64,000 nt of DNA. It comes from Marinomonas foliarum. Lineage in GTDB: Bacteria > Pseudomonadota > Gammaproteobacteria > Pseudomonadales > Marinomonadaceae. Under the pieces are notes generated by a model. That model ran no database searches and was not told the DNA's origin. It saw only the letters and a list, made by a program, of their open reading frames with translations. Shown one piece after another: positions 1 through 9,190 of the stretch. The stretch is from positions 1 through 64,000 of the forward strand of contig NZ_QPJQ01000015.1 in assembly GCF_003337275.1 (NCBI RefSeq), read 5' to 3'. How positions within the stretch are numbered: position 1 is the first letter of the stretch; every line of letters begins with the position of its first letter. A program made the translations under genes and the position numbers.

Positions 1-8
1 AGCAGTAG

Positions 9-845
9 GTGAAGCATCAACCAGATAATCCGATGAGATGCCGGTCTGTCTCACTCTCATGCAAAGGTAAGATCAACCATTTAATCCGCTTACCCATAAA
101 AACAACGGGCGACGCTGTTGTTGATGATGCTTACGTCCAATTTGGTAATAGCACTTGGGACCTTCAGGCCGGTCGTTTTGAGGCAGTAAATCTGTTCCCA
201 AAAGGCAAAGACACCCTTATTGAACACGTAGAAGCAGTAGATGTTTATGAAGCGAACATGACTCGCGGCCGTGAAGGTGATGATACTGGTCAGTTTGCTT
301 TACACTTCAATGCTAGCGAAAGTGTTAAATTTGAACTTGCTACTCTTTATGGCGATCCAAATATCGATGAAACCACAGAAGATAAAGCGACGGCTATCTC
401 TGGTATTAGACCTTCTGTAACCTTTGCTGCGGGCGCCGCGACTATTACAGCGGGCTATGAAAGTGTTAAGTATGATTTGGCAGCAGGCGGTGAAGTTAAA
501 AAATCTGGTTATGCAGTCTCTGCTAATTTTGATGTGGCCGCTGCGAACGTTAATCTTGCCGCAACGTTCGGTAAAGATCATGAAACCGATGAAAAAGTGA
601 CTTCTATGATGGCAAATATGACATACGGTAACTTTGGTCTAGGTCTTATTGCTTCTTCTGTCGATGAAGGAACGAGTGATGATCCTTCTTTGTTAACCAC
701 TTATATTGCTTACACAGTGCCAGTGTTGGATATTGAGAATGCAACGGTGACCTTTGCTGGTTCATATTCAACGGCTGATAAAGTGGCTGCGGGTACAAAT
801 GATAAAGTAACTGCAGCACGAGTTCGATTTAACTATGGCTTCTAG
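9..845 (+). CDS. Outer-membrane porin, 5' part missing or replaced
   Basis: From about residue 35 (near position 110) the product reads as a beta-barrel porin: short alternating hydrophobic strands, the stretch VVDDAYVQFG, acidic loops, and a C-terminal Phe (NYGF) typical of barrels assembled by the BAM machinery. The first 34 residues are basic, have no signal peptide and do not look like porin, so the real N-terminus (signal peptide plus roughly a hundred residues) is absent or out of frame here. The gene is either cut by the window edge with a frameshift or is a 5'-truncated pseudogene. It converges on a sugar symporter and glucosidase cluster, which suggests a sugar-uptake role, but substrate is inferred only. 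Confidence 0.6.
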   Translation: MKHQPDNPMRCRSVSLSCKGKINHLIRLPIKTTGDAVVDDAYVQFGNSTWDLQAGRFEAVNLFPKGKDTLIEHVEAVDVYEANMTRGREGDDTGQFALHFNASESVKFELATLYGDPNIDETTEDKATAISGIRPSVTFAAGAATITAGYESVKYDLAAGGEVKKSGYAVSANFDVAAANVNLAATFGKDHETDEKVTSMMANMTYGNFGLGLIASSVDEGTSDDPSLLTTYIAYTVPVLDIENATVTFAGSYSTADKVAAGTNDKVTAARVRFNYGF

Positions 846-860
846 CGTTTAGTTAAAGGT

Positions 861-906
861 AAGAGCAATATTATTGGTTATTCCCTTTTCTGGTGATATT
901 GCTCTT
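861..906 (+). terminator. Hairpin downstream of the porin
   Basis: Perfect 11-bp inverted repeat (861-871 and 896-906) begins 15 bp after the porin stop. There is no clear U-tract, so it is a weak terminator or an mRNA 3' stabilising hairpin. Confidence 0.5.
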
Positions 907-1077
907 CATCGTGGTTATTTTCCTGTCCCACTTTTCTTCTAGTACACTTTACTTATTCGAGTGTAGATATCTTTTATCGAATAAAATGGCTTCCCATACA
1001 GATTTACGTTATTAAATATCTCACTCTGACACCATGGTGAAAATAAATGAGCCAAAGTGCCTGTGTGAGAGAATGAA

Positions 1078-2463
1078 TTACTTAGCCGTTTCAAATGGGT
1101 TTTGATACTGGCTGTTGTCTTCTTCTGGGGTGTCATGTTTTAAATCAGCCAGTAGCTTATCAGTTAATTTATAGCTGTATAAAAAGATGACTAAACCAAT
1201 GCTCGCACCTATTGCGTTACCTAAGTTGAGTGCATCCCACATGCCTTGAATGACTGCTGGAGTTTGCTGTACAGCGTTTCCTGCAGTGGTTTCAATAAAC
1301 CCAACCATAGCGAGATAACCCATTGCAATTGCCCCTCCAACCGCTGTTGTCGCTTTATTCGCAAAGGTTTGAGTTGCAAAGGTGACGGCTTCAAGGCGTT
1401 TACCTGAGCGTATATAGCCATACTCAATACAATCGGCAATGAAAATACTTGGCATAATCAGAGTGACACCAAGAGCAACAGCTTTGATCATGGTTAAAGC
1501 AACGAATGCTTCGATATGTTCATAGCCAATTACCCATGTAATCAAAGACAGAATGCATAGGGCGGCAGAAGCCCAAGCGAAGGTGGCAATTTTTCCAACT
1601 TTACGAATACCAATCGGCACTAATGGTGATGCCAGCATAGCTGGGCCAATCATGGCGAAAAGGAATAAGCCGGAAAGAGAGGGATCATTAAATACATCCC
1701 GTGCGATATAAGGCATTAAGGTAAAGGCAACGTTAGATCCACCAATAAAAACAAAGGCAAGGATAAACATCAGCAAGTATTTATTACCAGTGACCGTGCC
1801 TAATATTTGCTTAAGCGAGGGTATCTCTTGTTTTACTACGTGGCGTTCTTTTACTTTGCGAATGGTTAACATCAGAAGCATGGCAGTGAAGCACATAATG
1901 ACAGCCGCCAGCGTCCATTTCCCACCGAGTTTTTCGACCAACCAAGGTGCGCTAATCATAGCGATGACCATGCCCACAAAGCCGCCAAAACGCACAAAAG
2001 AATAGATTACATTACGTTCGTCTTTGTTGTTGGTCATGATAGTGCCAATAGCGTAAGCGGGGGCATCAGAAACGGTATAGAGCATGCCCCAGCCTACATA
2101 AGTAATGAAGGCATAGACTATACGAAGCCACATTGGCTGCTCCGCTAGGTAATCACCGAAGGCAAAGACTAATACGGTAGCAAGAGGAACGGCCCAAGCA
2201 ATTGCGTTCACCCAAGGTTTGAATTTACCGCCTTTAAAACGACTTCGCTCGACAAGAACAGAAAGAATTGGGTCATTAACCGCGTCCCATACTCTGGCTA
2301 AAAGAAAAATAATGCCCACTGTGCCAGCGGATAAACCGAGTACAGAAGTGTAGTAAATGCTGATAAAGATAGTCACAAACATAAAAATAATGTTTTGACC
2401 GGTGAAAAAGGTGTAATAGCTTACGCGTTCACGAAAACTGGTTTCATAGTTCGAGTTCGACAT
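1078..2463 (-). CDS. GPH-family sugar:cation symporter
   Basis: 461-residue inner-membrane protein with about 12 hydrophobic segments. The N-terminal pattern FRERVSYYTFFTGQNIIF and the segment RVWDAVNDPILSVLVERSR are characteristic of the glycoside-pentoside-hexuronide (MelB/XylP-like) subgroup of MFS transporters. These import mono- or disaccharides with Na+ or H+. It lies downstream of, and on the same strand as, a GH3 beta-glucosidase-like gene and a TetR regulator, so its substrate is probably a beta-glucoside or the released sugar (inference). A strong hairpin lies in the 103-bp gap between glucosidase and symporter and may make symporter expression unequal to that of the glucosidase. 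Confidence 0.85.
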   Translation of the reverse strand: MSNSNYETSFRERVSYYTFFTGQNIIFMFVTIFISIYYTSVLGLSAGTVGIIFLLARVWDAVNDPILSVLVERSRFKGGKFKPWVNAIAWAVPLATVLVFAFGDYLAEQPMWLRIVYAFITYVGWGMLYTVSDAPAYAIGTIMTNNKDERNVIYSFVRFGGFVGMVIAMISAPWLVEKLGGKWTLAAVIMCFTAMLLMLTIRKVKERHVVKQEIPSLKQILGTVTGNKYLLMFILAFVFIGGSNVAFTLMPYIARDVFNDPSLSGLFLFAMIGPAMLASPLVPIGIRKVGKIATFAWASAALCILSLITWVIGYEHIEAFVALTMIKAVALGVTLIMPSIFIADCIEYGYIRSGKRLEAVTFATQTFANKATTAVGGAIAMGYLAMVGFIETTAGNAVQQTPAVIQGMWDALNLGNAIGASIGLVIFLYSYKLTDKLLADLKHDTPEEDNSQYQNPFETAK

Positions 2464-2499
2464 AATGGTCTCGTTGTTGTTTTTATTGTTTATTAACTA

Positions 2500-2545
2500 A
2501 GCCCTTCATTACGCATCAGTGATTCGTTGTAATGAAGGGCTTTTT
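2500..2545. terminator. 13-bp stem-loop between symporter and glucosidase genes
   Basis: Perfect 13-bp inverted repeat (2500-2512 and 2529-2541) with a 16-nt loop. A T-run follows on the + strand, but both flanking genes are on the - strand. On the transcribed strand it is a hairpin without a U-tract, so intercistronic RNA stabilisation or partial attenuation is more likely than full termination. Confidence 0.55.
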
Positions 2546-2566
2546 AACAGAGTTAAACGATAATGT

Positions 2567-4972
2567 TTAAGCTCTTGTTTCCTTGTTATTTAACGAGGCA
2601 ATAAGTTGCAAAATCTGATCTTCAGAATATTGCTGGCTATTGAATACTGGCAAATTACGTAATGGCATATCCGCCACCATGGACTCCGCCATCAGGCGAT
2701 CGGCTTGTGCCGCAGAGTCATTCTGATCGCCGCCCATCATTTGGGTAAATACAGAAAGCATGCTTTCAAACAGAGGCTTGCCTAATGGTTCGTTGGCAAT
2801 GTCACCCAAGGTTGAGTTCACCGTGTAAGGCTTAGTAGGAGTGGGGGCGGGAATGTCGTAACCTAATAACGCAGTGAATGCCGCGTCATTAAAATCACGT
2901 TTTGCAGGCTCGAAGTAGGTTTTTAATGCAGCAATGGGCTGTTTCTTTGCCACTTCCGTGTCTAAGGTAATATTGGCGGTATCGCGAATATCTTCTATAG
3001 AAGAGCCAATATGAATCTGATATTCATCGCTCTCAGCTATCCAAGATGATTGAGCTTCATCCCAATAGGCAAAGGCACGATAATCCAGCTCAAGCGCGAT
3101 TTCTTTGCTTTCACCTGGTTCTAAGAAAACCTTTTCGAAGGCTTTTAACTCTTTGGCTGGGCGAGGTAGAGAAGGGGATTTTTGCCCAACGTAACACTGT
3201 ACAACTTCCGCGCCGGCTGTATCGCCGGTGTTGGTGATAGTGATTTGTAGCCTAATAGCGTCATTTTCTTTAAATGGTGAGTGATCGCCACTTAGTAAGG
3301 TTAAATGGTAATAAGTGAAGCTCGTGTAAGACAAACCATGACCGAAAGGAAAAAGTGCTTTCGTGCTGGTGGTATCAAAATAGCGATAACCGACCCAAAT
3401 AGCCTCGCGGTATTGCACTTGTTTTGTGGTGCCTGGGAAATAAGGTTGGCTTGGTACATCGTCTAAATTTGCTGGGAAGGTTTCAGCCAATTTACCACTG
3501 GGGTTTACCTCGCCAGAAAGCACTTTAGCCACCGCTGAAGCACCGGCTTGTCCGCCTAGATAAGCTTCCAGTATGGCGGGTACCTTGTCGACAAATGGTA
3601 GAATCACAGGTGCGCCATTTTGCAGCACAACAAGGGTTTTATTGAGCTGTTCGCCAAGCTCAGCGATTAGGTCTAGTTGCACCTGTGGCAGATTTAAATG
3701 CTGACGATCAAAGCCTTCTGATTCGTATTTTGGCGTCAGTCCTGCAAACAAAAACACCACGTCTGCTTGTTTTGCTAATTCAATAGCTTTGGCGATTTCT
3801 GCCGCGTCTTCTTTATCATTGAGATGGTAGCCAGCAGTGTAACTGACATTATCGGCACCAAACTGTTTTTTGATTTCGTCGAGAGGTTGCTCTAGCTTGA
3901 ATGGATTAATCTTGGAGCTGCCCGCACCTTGGTAGCGAGTGTTGTTAGCTAATGCGCCAATAACAGCGATTTTCTTTCCTGCGGCAACTGGCAATAAACC
4001 ATCATTTTTTAACAGCACACAGGCTTCTCCCGCGATTCGCGCAGCGAGATCATGGTGAGCATTTAGGTCAGCTTTGACCTTATCGCTTTCTAAAGACGCT
4101 TGTGATTTCAGGATCAGTTCCAGCACGCGAGAAACAGATTTATCCAATGCTTCCATCGTTAGTTGACCGCTTTTAACGGCAGCAATGATCTTCTTGGTAT
4201 TCATATCGCCAGAGCTTGGCATTTCTAAATGCTGGCCATTCTTGACGCCTTCAACGCGGTCGTTATTGGCGCCCCAGTCAGTAACAATAATGCCTTCAAA
4301 GCCCCATTCTTTGACAAGAATGTCGTTGAGCAATTGCTTGTGCTCGGCAGCGTAGGTGCCGTTTACCTTGTTGTAAGAGCACATGACTGTCCAAGGTTGT
4401 GTCTGTTTAACGGCTCTTTCAAAGGCTGGTAGATAGATCTCGCGTAGGGTTCTTTGATCGACAATGGCATCGACCGTCATGCGGCAATGTTCATGATTGT
4501 TCACTGCGTAATGTTTTAAGCTGGTTCCCACGCCTTGGCTTTGTACGCCTTTGATCCAAGCGGCTGACATGTCGCCAGAGAGTAATGGGTCTTCAGAAAA
4601 GTATTCGAAATTGCGCCCGCCCAATGGGTTGCGTTTGATATTGGTTCCAGGGCCAAGTAATACAGAGACATCTTCAGCGCGACATTCTTTGCCTAGCGCG
4701 ACGCCCATTTCTTCAATCAGCTTGGTATTCCAAGATGCCGCAAGCCCCGATGCGGTAGGGAAACAGGTGGCTTTTACCGCTGCATTTAGACCGACATGAT
4801 CGCCTTCCCCGGATTGTTTACGCAGGCCATGTGGGCCATCTGTCACCATGATGGAGGGTAAATTTAAGCGTTCAATCCCATGTAGGTTCCAAAAATCCTT
4901 GCCGGTACAGAGCATGGCTTTTTCTTCTAGGGTTAGTTCGTCTAAGAGTTGTTTTATTTTTGTATCACTCAT
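2567..4972 (-). CDS. Glycoside hydrolase family 3 beta-glucosidase
   Basis: 801 residues without signal peptide, so probably cytoplasmic. The GH3 N-terminal barrel shows MVTDGPHGLRKQ near 42-53, KHYAVNNHE near 153-161 and the catalytic nucleophile motif IIVTDWGANND (Asp about 232). The second alpha/beta domain contains YESEGFDRQHLNLP, with a likely acid/base Glu. A fibronectin-III-like domain follows near 590-670 (CYVGQKSPSLPRPAKELK). About 110 extra residues at the C-terminus are unassigned. GH3 enzymes of this architecture hydrolyse beta-glucosides, sometimes xylosides. It is downstream of the TetR gene with a short gap and upstream of a GPH symporter, giving an import-then-cleave route. 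The exact sugar cannot be read from sequence. Confidence 0.9.
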   Translation of the reverse strand: MSDTKIKQLLDELTLEEKAMLCTGKDFWNLHGIERLNLPSIMVTDGPHGLRKQSGEGDHVGLNAAVKATCFPTASGLAASWNTKLIEEMGVALGKECRAEDVSVLLGPGTNIKRNPLGGRNFEYFSEDPLLSGDMSAAWIKGVQSQGVGTSLKHYAVNNHEHCRMTVDAIVDQRTLREIYLPAFERAVKQTQPWTVMCSYNKVNGTYAAEHKQLLNDILVKEWGFEGIIVTDWGANNDRVEGVKNGQHLEMPSSGDMNTKKIIAAVKSGQLTMEALDKSVSRVLELILKSQASLESDKVKADLNAHHDLAARIAGEACVLLKNDGLLPVAAGKKIAVIGALANNTRYQGAGSSKINPFKLEQPLDEIKKQFGADNVSYTAGYHLNDKEDAAEIAKAIELAKQADVVFLFAGLTPKYESEGFDRQHLNLPQVQLDLIAELGEQLNKTLVVLQNGAPVILPFVDKVPAILEAYLGGQAGASAVAKVLSGEVNPSGKLAETFPANLDDVPSQPYFPGTTKQVQYREAIWVGYRYFDTTSTKALFPFGHGLSYTSFTYYHLTLLSGDHSPFKENDAIRLQITITNTGDTAGAEVVQCYVGQKSPSLPRPAKELKAFEKVFLEPGESKEIALELDYRAFAYWDEAQSSWIAESDEYQIHIGSSIEDIRDTANITLDTEVAKKQPIAALKTYFEPAKRDFNDAAFTALLGYDIPAPTPTKPYTVNSTLGDIANEPLGKPLFESMLSVFTQMMGGDQNDSAAQADRLMAESMVADMPLRNLPVFNSQQYSEDQILQLIASLNNKETRA

Positions 4973-4985
4973 CGTTTCATCCTTA

Positions 4986-5639
4986 TTAGATTTGTGGCGA
5001 TGGCTTCAGACCATCGAGTAGTAGCTGGATTAACACAGGGGTAAGTTGTGGAATGGCCTCTTGTTCAATTTCCATCAAGGCGTCTCGGCGTAGCAGCATA
5101 CGACGGAAAAAAGTTGGGACGCTGTTAAATAGTGTGACCGCCAAATAGGACGCGGGGACGTCAGCGCGAATGCTGCCTTCTGCTTGCCCTAGGGAGACAA
5201 TGTCTGTGAGAGATTTGCTGACTGTATCGGGTAATAGTTGGGTCAGTTTATCTCGAAACTCGGTGGGGATACGTGATCCAGCGTAGTAACCATCAAATTC
5301 CGCGATGAAGCGGTCATCGTCTGCATATTGGACATCAGAATACGCTTGCATTAGGACACCAAGCCCTTCGAGAACATTGGAAAAATGACGCGCTTTAATT
5401 TTGTCTATGATGCCTTCATATACACCGATTTTGCGGGTAAGAACCACCACTAGAATAGAAAAGCCCAAATCGTATTTGTCTTGGTAATAGCGATATAAGG
5501 TATTACGGCTCATGCCAGTGGCCGCCGCAATGTCTTTCATTTGAGTATCGGCAAAGCCATTTTCGATAAAAAGAGCTTCCGCAATAGTGATAATTTTGTT
5601 CCGAGTGGCCTCGGTTTGGTGAACCATTCTCGTCGTCAT
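4986..5639 (-). CDS. TetR/AcrR-family transcriptional regulator
   Basis: The N-terminal helix-turn-helix is clear: IITIAEALFIENGF followed by MKDIAAATGMSRNTLYRYYQDK. The C-terminal ligand-binding part is diverged, as is normal in this family. The frame extends upstream to 5699, but those 20 residues precede the usual N-terminus; ATG at 5639 (MTTRMVHQT) fits better, though no strong Shine-Dalgarno is seen and ATG 5627 is an alternative. It is 13 bp upstream of the glucosidase gene and probably co-transcribed with it and the symporter, so it likely controls this sugar cluster. It is separated from the upstream gss gene by a good terminator. Confidence 0.85.
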   Translation of the reverse strand: MTTRMVHQTEATRNKIITIAEALFIENGFADTQMKDIAAATGMSRNTLYRYYQDKYDLGFSILVVVLTRKIGVYEGIIDKIKARHFSNVLEGLGVLMQAYSDVQYADDDRFIAEFDGYYAGSRIPTEFRDKLTQLLPDTVSKSLTDIVSLGQAEGSIRADVPASYLAVTLFNSVPTFFRRMLLRRDALMEIEQEAIPQLTPVLIQLLLDGLKPSPQI

Positions 5640-5711
5640 AATAAATGTTACACGTGTTATATTTTTTATTAATCTAAGAGGTGGTGGGTTTTTAGTCAAT
5701 CATTAGTTACC

Positions 5712-5750
5712 AAAAAAAAGCCTTTGCTCCATCGTCTGAGGCAAAGGCTT
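5712..5750 (-). terminator. Rho-independent terminator of gss
   Basis: 10-bp perfect stem (5718-5727 and 5741-5750) followed, on the - strand, by a run of eight U residues. It ends the gss transcript before the TetR gene. Confidence 0.85.
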
Positions 5751-5796
5751 CTATATAAAAACAATTAAAATCAATAGTTTGAGATGGAACTAATGG

Positions 5797-7674
5797 TCAT
5801 TCAATGACTCGCAAAGCCATTAAATCACTGTCTTTGGTGATGACCAAGGTCGGATCAACGCGCAAGCAGCTGCCAGCGTAGTGCCCCGCTACCGAAAAAG
5901 TACACACCTGTGAGCGATAACCTTCAATATCAGGTAGCTTCCATAAGGCTTGGAAAATTTGATCTTGATGGGCAAAACGCCCAGCGGTCTCTTCCATTAA
6001 GTCGTCTTCACCGTCGTACAGGCTAATGTTAAAACCACAACGCCCAGCGATAGGTTTACTCACGTAACCGTTGGTTTTTAATGCATCGCTTAATTCAAAT
6101 GACGATTCCAATAAATAGGGATGGTCTGGAAAAAGCAGCCATAAAACCGGTAAAATCGCTTTATTACTGGGAATAAGCGTCCAAAGTGGTTCATAGACCA
6201 TTACGTCTTTACGCAATAAAACGTCGACTAAACGTGGTGCCTCACTACGAGGTGCATCGGTTTTGTAGTCGCGAAGGCGTTGTTCATCGTCATCGCATTC
6301 GGTACGGATTTGATCCAGTGCCGTTTCCCACGCCCAGGTTTTCCATACCCAACGGATTTTGACACCGTCAGCATCGACTACATCACCGTCTTCGTCCCAA
6401 CGCAGGCTACTGACACCCTTGATGACTTTGCAATCGAGCCTTGCTTTTTCCATGGTACGTTTCATGAAAAGCGCGTGGTAATTCTCTTCTAAGTCTGTAT
6501 CCTGCATGATGTGAATCACGCCTTTTACCGCACTGTTTTTCCACGCTTCGATCAATTCATCGACTAATTCTGTCGCAGAACCTTCACCTTCCGCTACGCC
6601 ATAATGCGTGGCCCATTTGTCTTGAATGATGCCCGCTTCCATGTAGCAAGAGGCTGAGTCGCAGTTGTATTCGTATACCTTGATTCCATTAGCTGACAGA
6701 CTGAAATCAAAGCGTCCGGTGATCATCTGGTTACGACGGTTATCCCAAGATTGGTGAATCTTCGGCCATAAAGCTGGAGGAATATTAAAGCTAGAAAGCA
6801 GGTCATCGTTTTGCAGCACATAATCCGTAGCGTGCATAAACAAGGCGTGCAACTCATTGGTGGCGCGCTTTAGTTCTCGTTCAGCGGTTTCTGTCATCAC
6901 CATGTATTTGTAGTCGTCTTCCGGTCGGCTGGCGAGTTTGTGTCCGCCCATCATGTCGACAAAGGCTTCTTCCGCTGGATTCGCGACATTTAACCAAGCG
7001 CGAGAAGCTTGGCCTTTGTTTGGTACATGGCGAATTTGTAAATCAAACAACGCTGGGTCGTCTGGTTCAATATTTTCTGCGTGCAGGTCATCTTCAGTTT
7101 GGATGACCCAACCCATAATGGACGCATCGCCATAGGAGCAACGCAGCCAATAACCACCATCTTTGCTGATACGCGCATCAAGCACGCGAGAGTAATCTTG
7201 GCCTTCTTCCCACACTTGATGGCCGACGTTTTGTTCGACCAAGTACAAGCGATCTGGCAACACTTTAGTGACAATAGCCACATGCCCTGTTACTTCAAAT
7301 TCACCGCCTTCGTTCCAAATTAAAAGAGCACCGACTTCAGGATGACGTAACGAGCCATTGCGAAAGGATTTCAGTGGCAAGCGGCTCTCATCTGTAATGA
7401 GCCGAGCTGACGTTAGACGAAAAATATCATAGGCCATAGCAACATCATCAAAGATATAGCCTTTATTTAGATACAACCAACGACGGGCAAACTCCACGCA
7501 TTGCCACTTGTACCCCATGAAAATTCCATCGACATAGCTGCGATAAGCATGGCGGTTAGGTAACTCATTATCATCGGCGGAATCATAGTCGGAAGAGTAA
7601 ACTGGCACATTGCCTGGCGCTATACCTAACAGGGTGCCAAAAGGCGCGATTGGCCTGCTGGAGTCAGATGTCAT
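5797..7674 (-). CDS. gss: Bifunctional glutathionylspermidine synthetase/amidase
   Basis: The N-terminal CHAP amidase domain has the catalytic cysteine in GYKWQCVEFARRW. With ATG 7674 as start this is Cys59, exactly the number in the E. coli enzyme as I recall it. That start also has a GAGGGAA ribosome site, so the 36 upstream in-frame residues are excluded. The C-terminal ATP-grasp-like synthetase domain carries MITGRFDFS, VYEYNCDSASC, VHIMQD-like (IHIMQDTDLEENYHA), VWKTWAWETA, EPLWTLIPSNKAILP and KPIAGRCGFNI. The enzyme joins glutathione to spermidine with ATP and also hydrolyses the product. It is cytosolic and linked to thiol redox and polyamine homeostasis. Length 625 residues is close to the E. 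coli protein. Monocistronic, with its own terminator. Confidence 0.96.
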   Translation of the reverse strand: MTSDSSRPIAPFGTLLGIAPGNVPVYSSDYDSADDNELPNRHAYRSYVDGIFMGYKWQCVEFARRWLYLNKGYIFDDVAMAYDIFRLTSARLITDESRLPLKSFRNGSLRHPEVGALLIWNEGGEFEVTGHVAIVTKVLPDRLYLVEQNVGHQVWEEGQDYSRVLDARISKDGGYWLRCSYGDASIMGWVIQTEDDLHAENIEPDDPALFDLQIRHVPNKGQASRAWLNVANPAEEAFVDMMGGHKLASRPEDDYKYMVMTETAERELKRATNELHALFMHATDYVLQNDDLLSSFNIPPALWPKIHQSWDNRRNQMITGRFDFSLSANGIKVYEYNCDSASCYMEAGIIQDKWATHYGVAEGEGSATELVDELIEAWKNSAVKGVIHIMQDTDLEENYHALFMKRTMEKARLDCKVIKGVSSLRWDEDGDVVDADGVKIRWVWKTWAWETALDQIRTECDDDEQRLRDYKTDAPRSEAPRLVDVLLRKDVMVYEPLWTLIPSNKAILPVLWLLFPDHPYLLESSFELSDALKTNGYVSKPIAGRCGFNISLYDGEDDLMEETAGRFAHQDQIFQALWKLPDIEGYRSQVCTFSVAGHYAGSCLRVDPTLVITKDSDLMALRVIE

Positions 7675-7928
7675 GAGCTTGAATTCCCTCACACGAAATG
7701 TGTTCAAACGGGTAAAAGAAAGACGACATACATGCCGTCTGATGCTCGCAATATAGTCCTTGAGAAGGTGACCTGCAAGCACTCTTGGCGCTTATTTTTT
7801 GATCTGTATTTGAGAGAAGTTTGACCGACTATTCAGGAAAGAAAGTGCACGAGATTGTTTTTTAAAATAACTGCCCTATGTAGTCTTTATCCTTTCTATA
7901 AAGATTGAAAATTATTCTGGAGTTCATA

Positions 7929-9005
7929 ATGAAAAGCACAGAAAAAAACCTATTTAGCCCATTAAAAATGGGAAACCTAGAGTTACCTAATCGTTTTATC
8001 ATGGCGCCTTTGACTCGCACACGTGCTCCTGGTCATCAGCCAAATGCCTTGATGGCAGAATATTATGCTCAACGTGCCAGCACAGGTTTGTTGATCACCG
8101 AATGTACTATGGTGACTGAGGGAACATCAGCCTTTGGCGATGATCCAGGTATATATTCCGCTGAACAGATCGAAGGTTGGAAGCTAACGACAAACGCCGT
8201 CCATGAAAAAGGCGGCCGTATATTTATGCAAATTTGGCATGGTGGTCGTGCTTGTCATCCGTTATTAAATGGTGGCAAAGAAGCCGTTTCTGCCAGCGCG
8301 ATTGAAATCGATGGTGAAACTCATACTCCTGAAGGCAAAAAGCCCTACACGGTACCTCGTGCATTAACCGTGGCCGAAATCAAAGACATTGTGGGAGATT
8401 TTCGTCAGGCGGCAATCAATGCAAAAGAAGCAGGATTTGATGGTGTTGAAATTCACGGTGCCAATGGTTATTTAATTGATCAATTTTTGCGTGAAAGCTC
8501 TAACCAGCGCACTGATGAATATGGTGGCTCCTTGGAAAATCGTGCCCGCTTCCTAACGGAAGTGATCGAAGCGGTAACAGAGGTATTTGGCAGTGATCGA
8601 GTTGGCTTGCGTCTATCTCCGCTCAATAGTTTCCAAAGCATGAAAGAAGGCGACCCACTGGCTTGGACTCGATTTTTGAGTGAGCACTTAAATCGCTTTA
8701 ACTTGGCGTATTTGCATTTAATGCGTGCGGACTTCTTTGGCGAGCAGCAAGCCGATGTTGTCAGTGTCGCGCGTGACGCTTACAAGGGGCATTTGATGGT
8801 CAATATGGGCTACTCGCCAGAAGAAGCCAACCAAGTGCTAGCAGATAATCAAGCGGACAGCGTGGCGTTTGGTAAAGATATTCTTGCCAACCCAGACTTT
8901 GTTGAACGCGTTCAGGCGGGCGCTGAATTAAACGAGCCTAACCCAAATACCTTCTATACATCTGGTGCCGTAGGTTATACCGATTATCCATTTATGACTG
9001 CGTAG
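7929..9005 (+). CDS. nemA: Old-yellow-enzyme family alkene reductase (NemA-like)
   Basis: 358-residue FMN flavoprotein, TIM-barrel fold. Visible landmarks are FSPLKMGNLELPNRFIMAPLTR at the N-terminus (longer than needed; core is NRFIMAPLTR), IWHGGRACHP, DGVEIHGANGYLIDQFLR and EYGGSLENRARF, which hold the FMN and substrate-binding His/Asn pair (HGAN). Known members reduce N-ethylmaleimide, nitro-esters and other activated alkenes with NADPH. ATG 7929 is preferred over the upstream ATG 7905 because TGGAG lies 6 nt before it. Monocistronic: a strong terminator follows. Physiological substrate is unknown. Confidence 0.9.
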   Translation: MKSTEKNLFSPLKMGNLELPNRFIMAPLTRTRAPGHQPNALMAEYYAQRASTGLLITECTMVTEGTSAFGDDPGIYSAEQIEGWKLTTNAVHEKGGRIFMQIWHGGRACHPLLNGGKEAVSASAIEIDGETHTPEGKKPYTVPRALTVAEIKDIVGDFRQAAINAKEAGFDGVEIHGANGYLIDQFLRESSNQRTDEYGGSLENRARFLTEVIEAVTEVFGSDRVGLRLSPLNSFQSMKEGDPLAWTRFLSEHLNRFNLAYLHLMRADFFGEQQADVVSVARDAYKGHLMVNMGYSPEEANQVLADNQADSVAFGKDILANPDFVERVQAGAELNEPNPNTFYTSGAVGYTDYPFMTA

Positions 9006-9030
9006 TCTCAGTTAATACAAGCTCAATCTG

Positions 9031-9064
9031 AAAACGCCAAGGTGAATGCCTTGGCGTTTTTTTT
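9031..9064 (+). terminator. Rho-independent terminator after nemA
   Basis: 12-bp stem (9031-9042 with 9049-9060) and 6-nt loop followed by eight Ts. Confidence 0.9.
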
Positions 9065-9190
9065 GTTGAAATTGTTAGATAAATTAAATGATTATCTCAT
9101 CATAAAATTATTCTCATTCAAAGAGGATTGACGAAGGATCCTTAAGTCTTTTAACTTAGTTAAATTTACTTTCGCTTAAGGCAACATATT

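Noticed and set aside
14-88. Two similar 18-mers 57 bp apart as a CRISPR array
   Set aside because: Just two imperfect copies and no further repeat; lies at the start of a porin frame.
5650-5657. ACACGTGT palindrome upstream of the TetR gene as its operator
   Set aside because: Only 8 bp with no extension; too short to claim a TetR operator.
9105-9125. Fur-like sequence between nemA and the aminotransferase gene
   Set aside because: Only the AATGAGAAT core on the - strand matches; no palindromic half on the other side.
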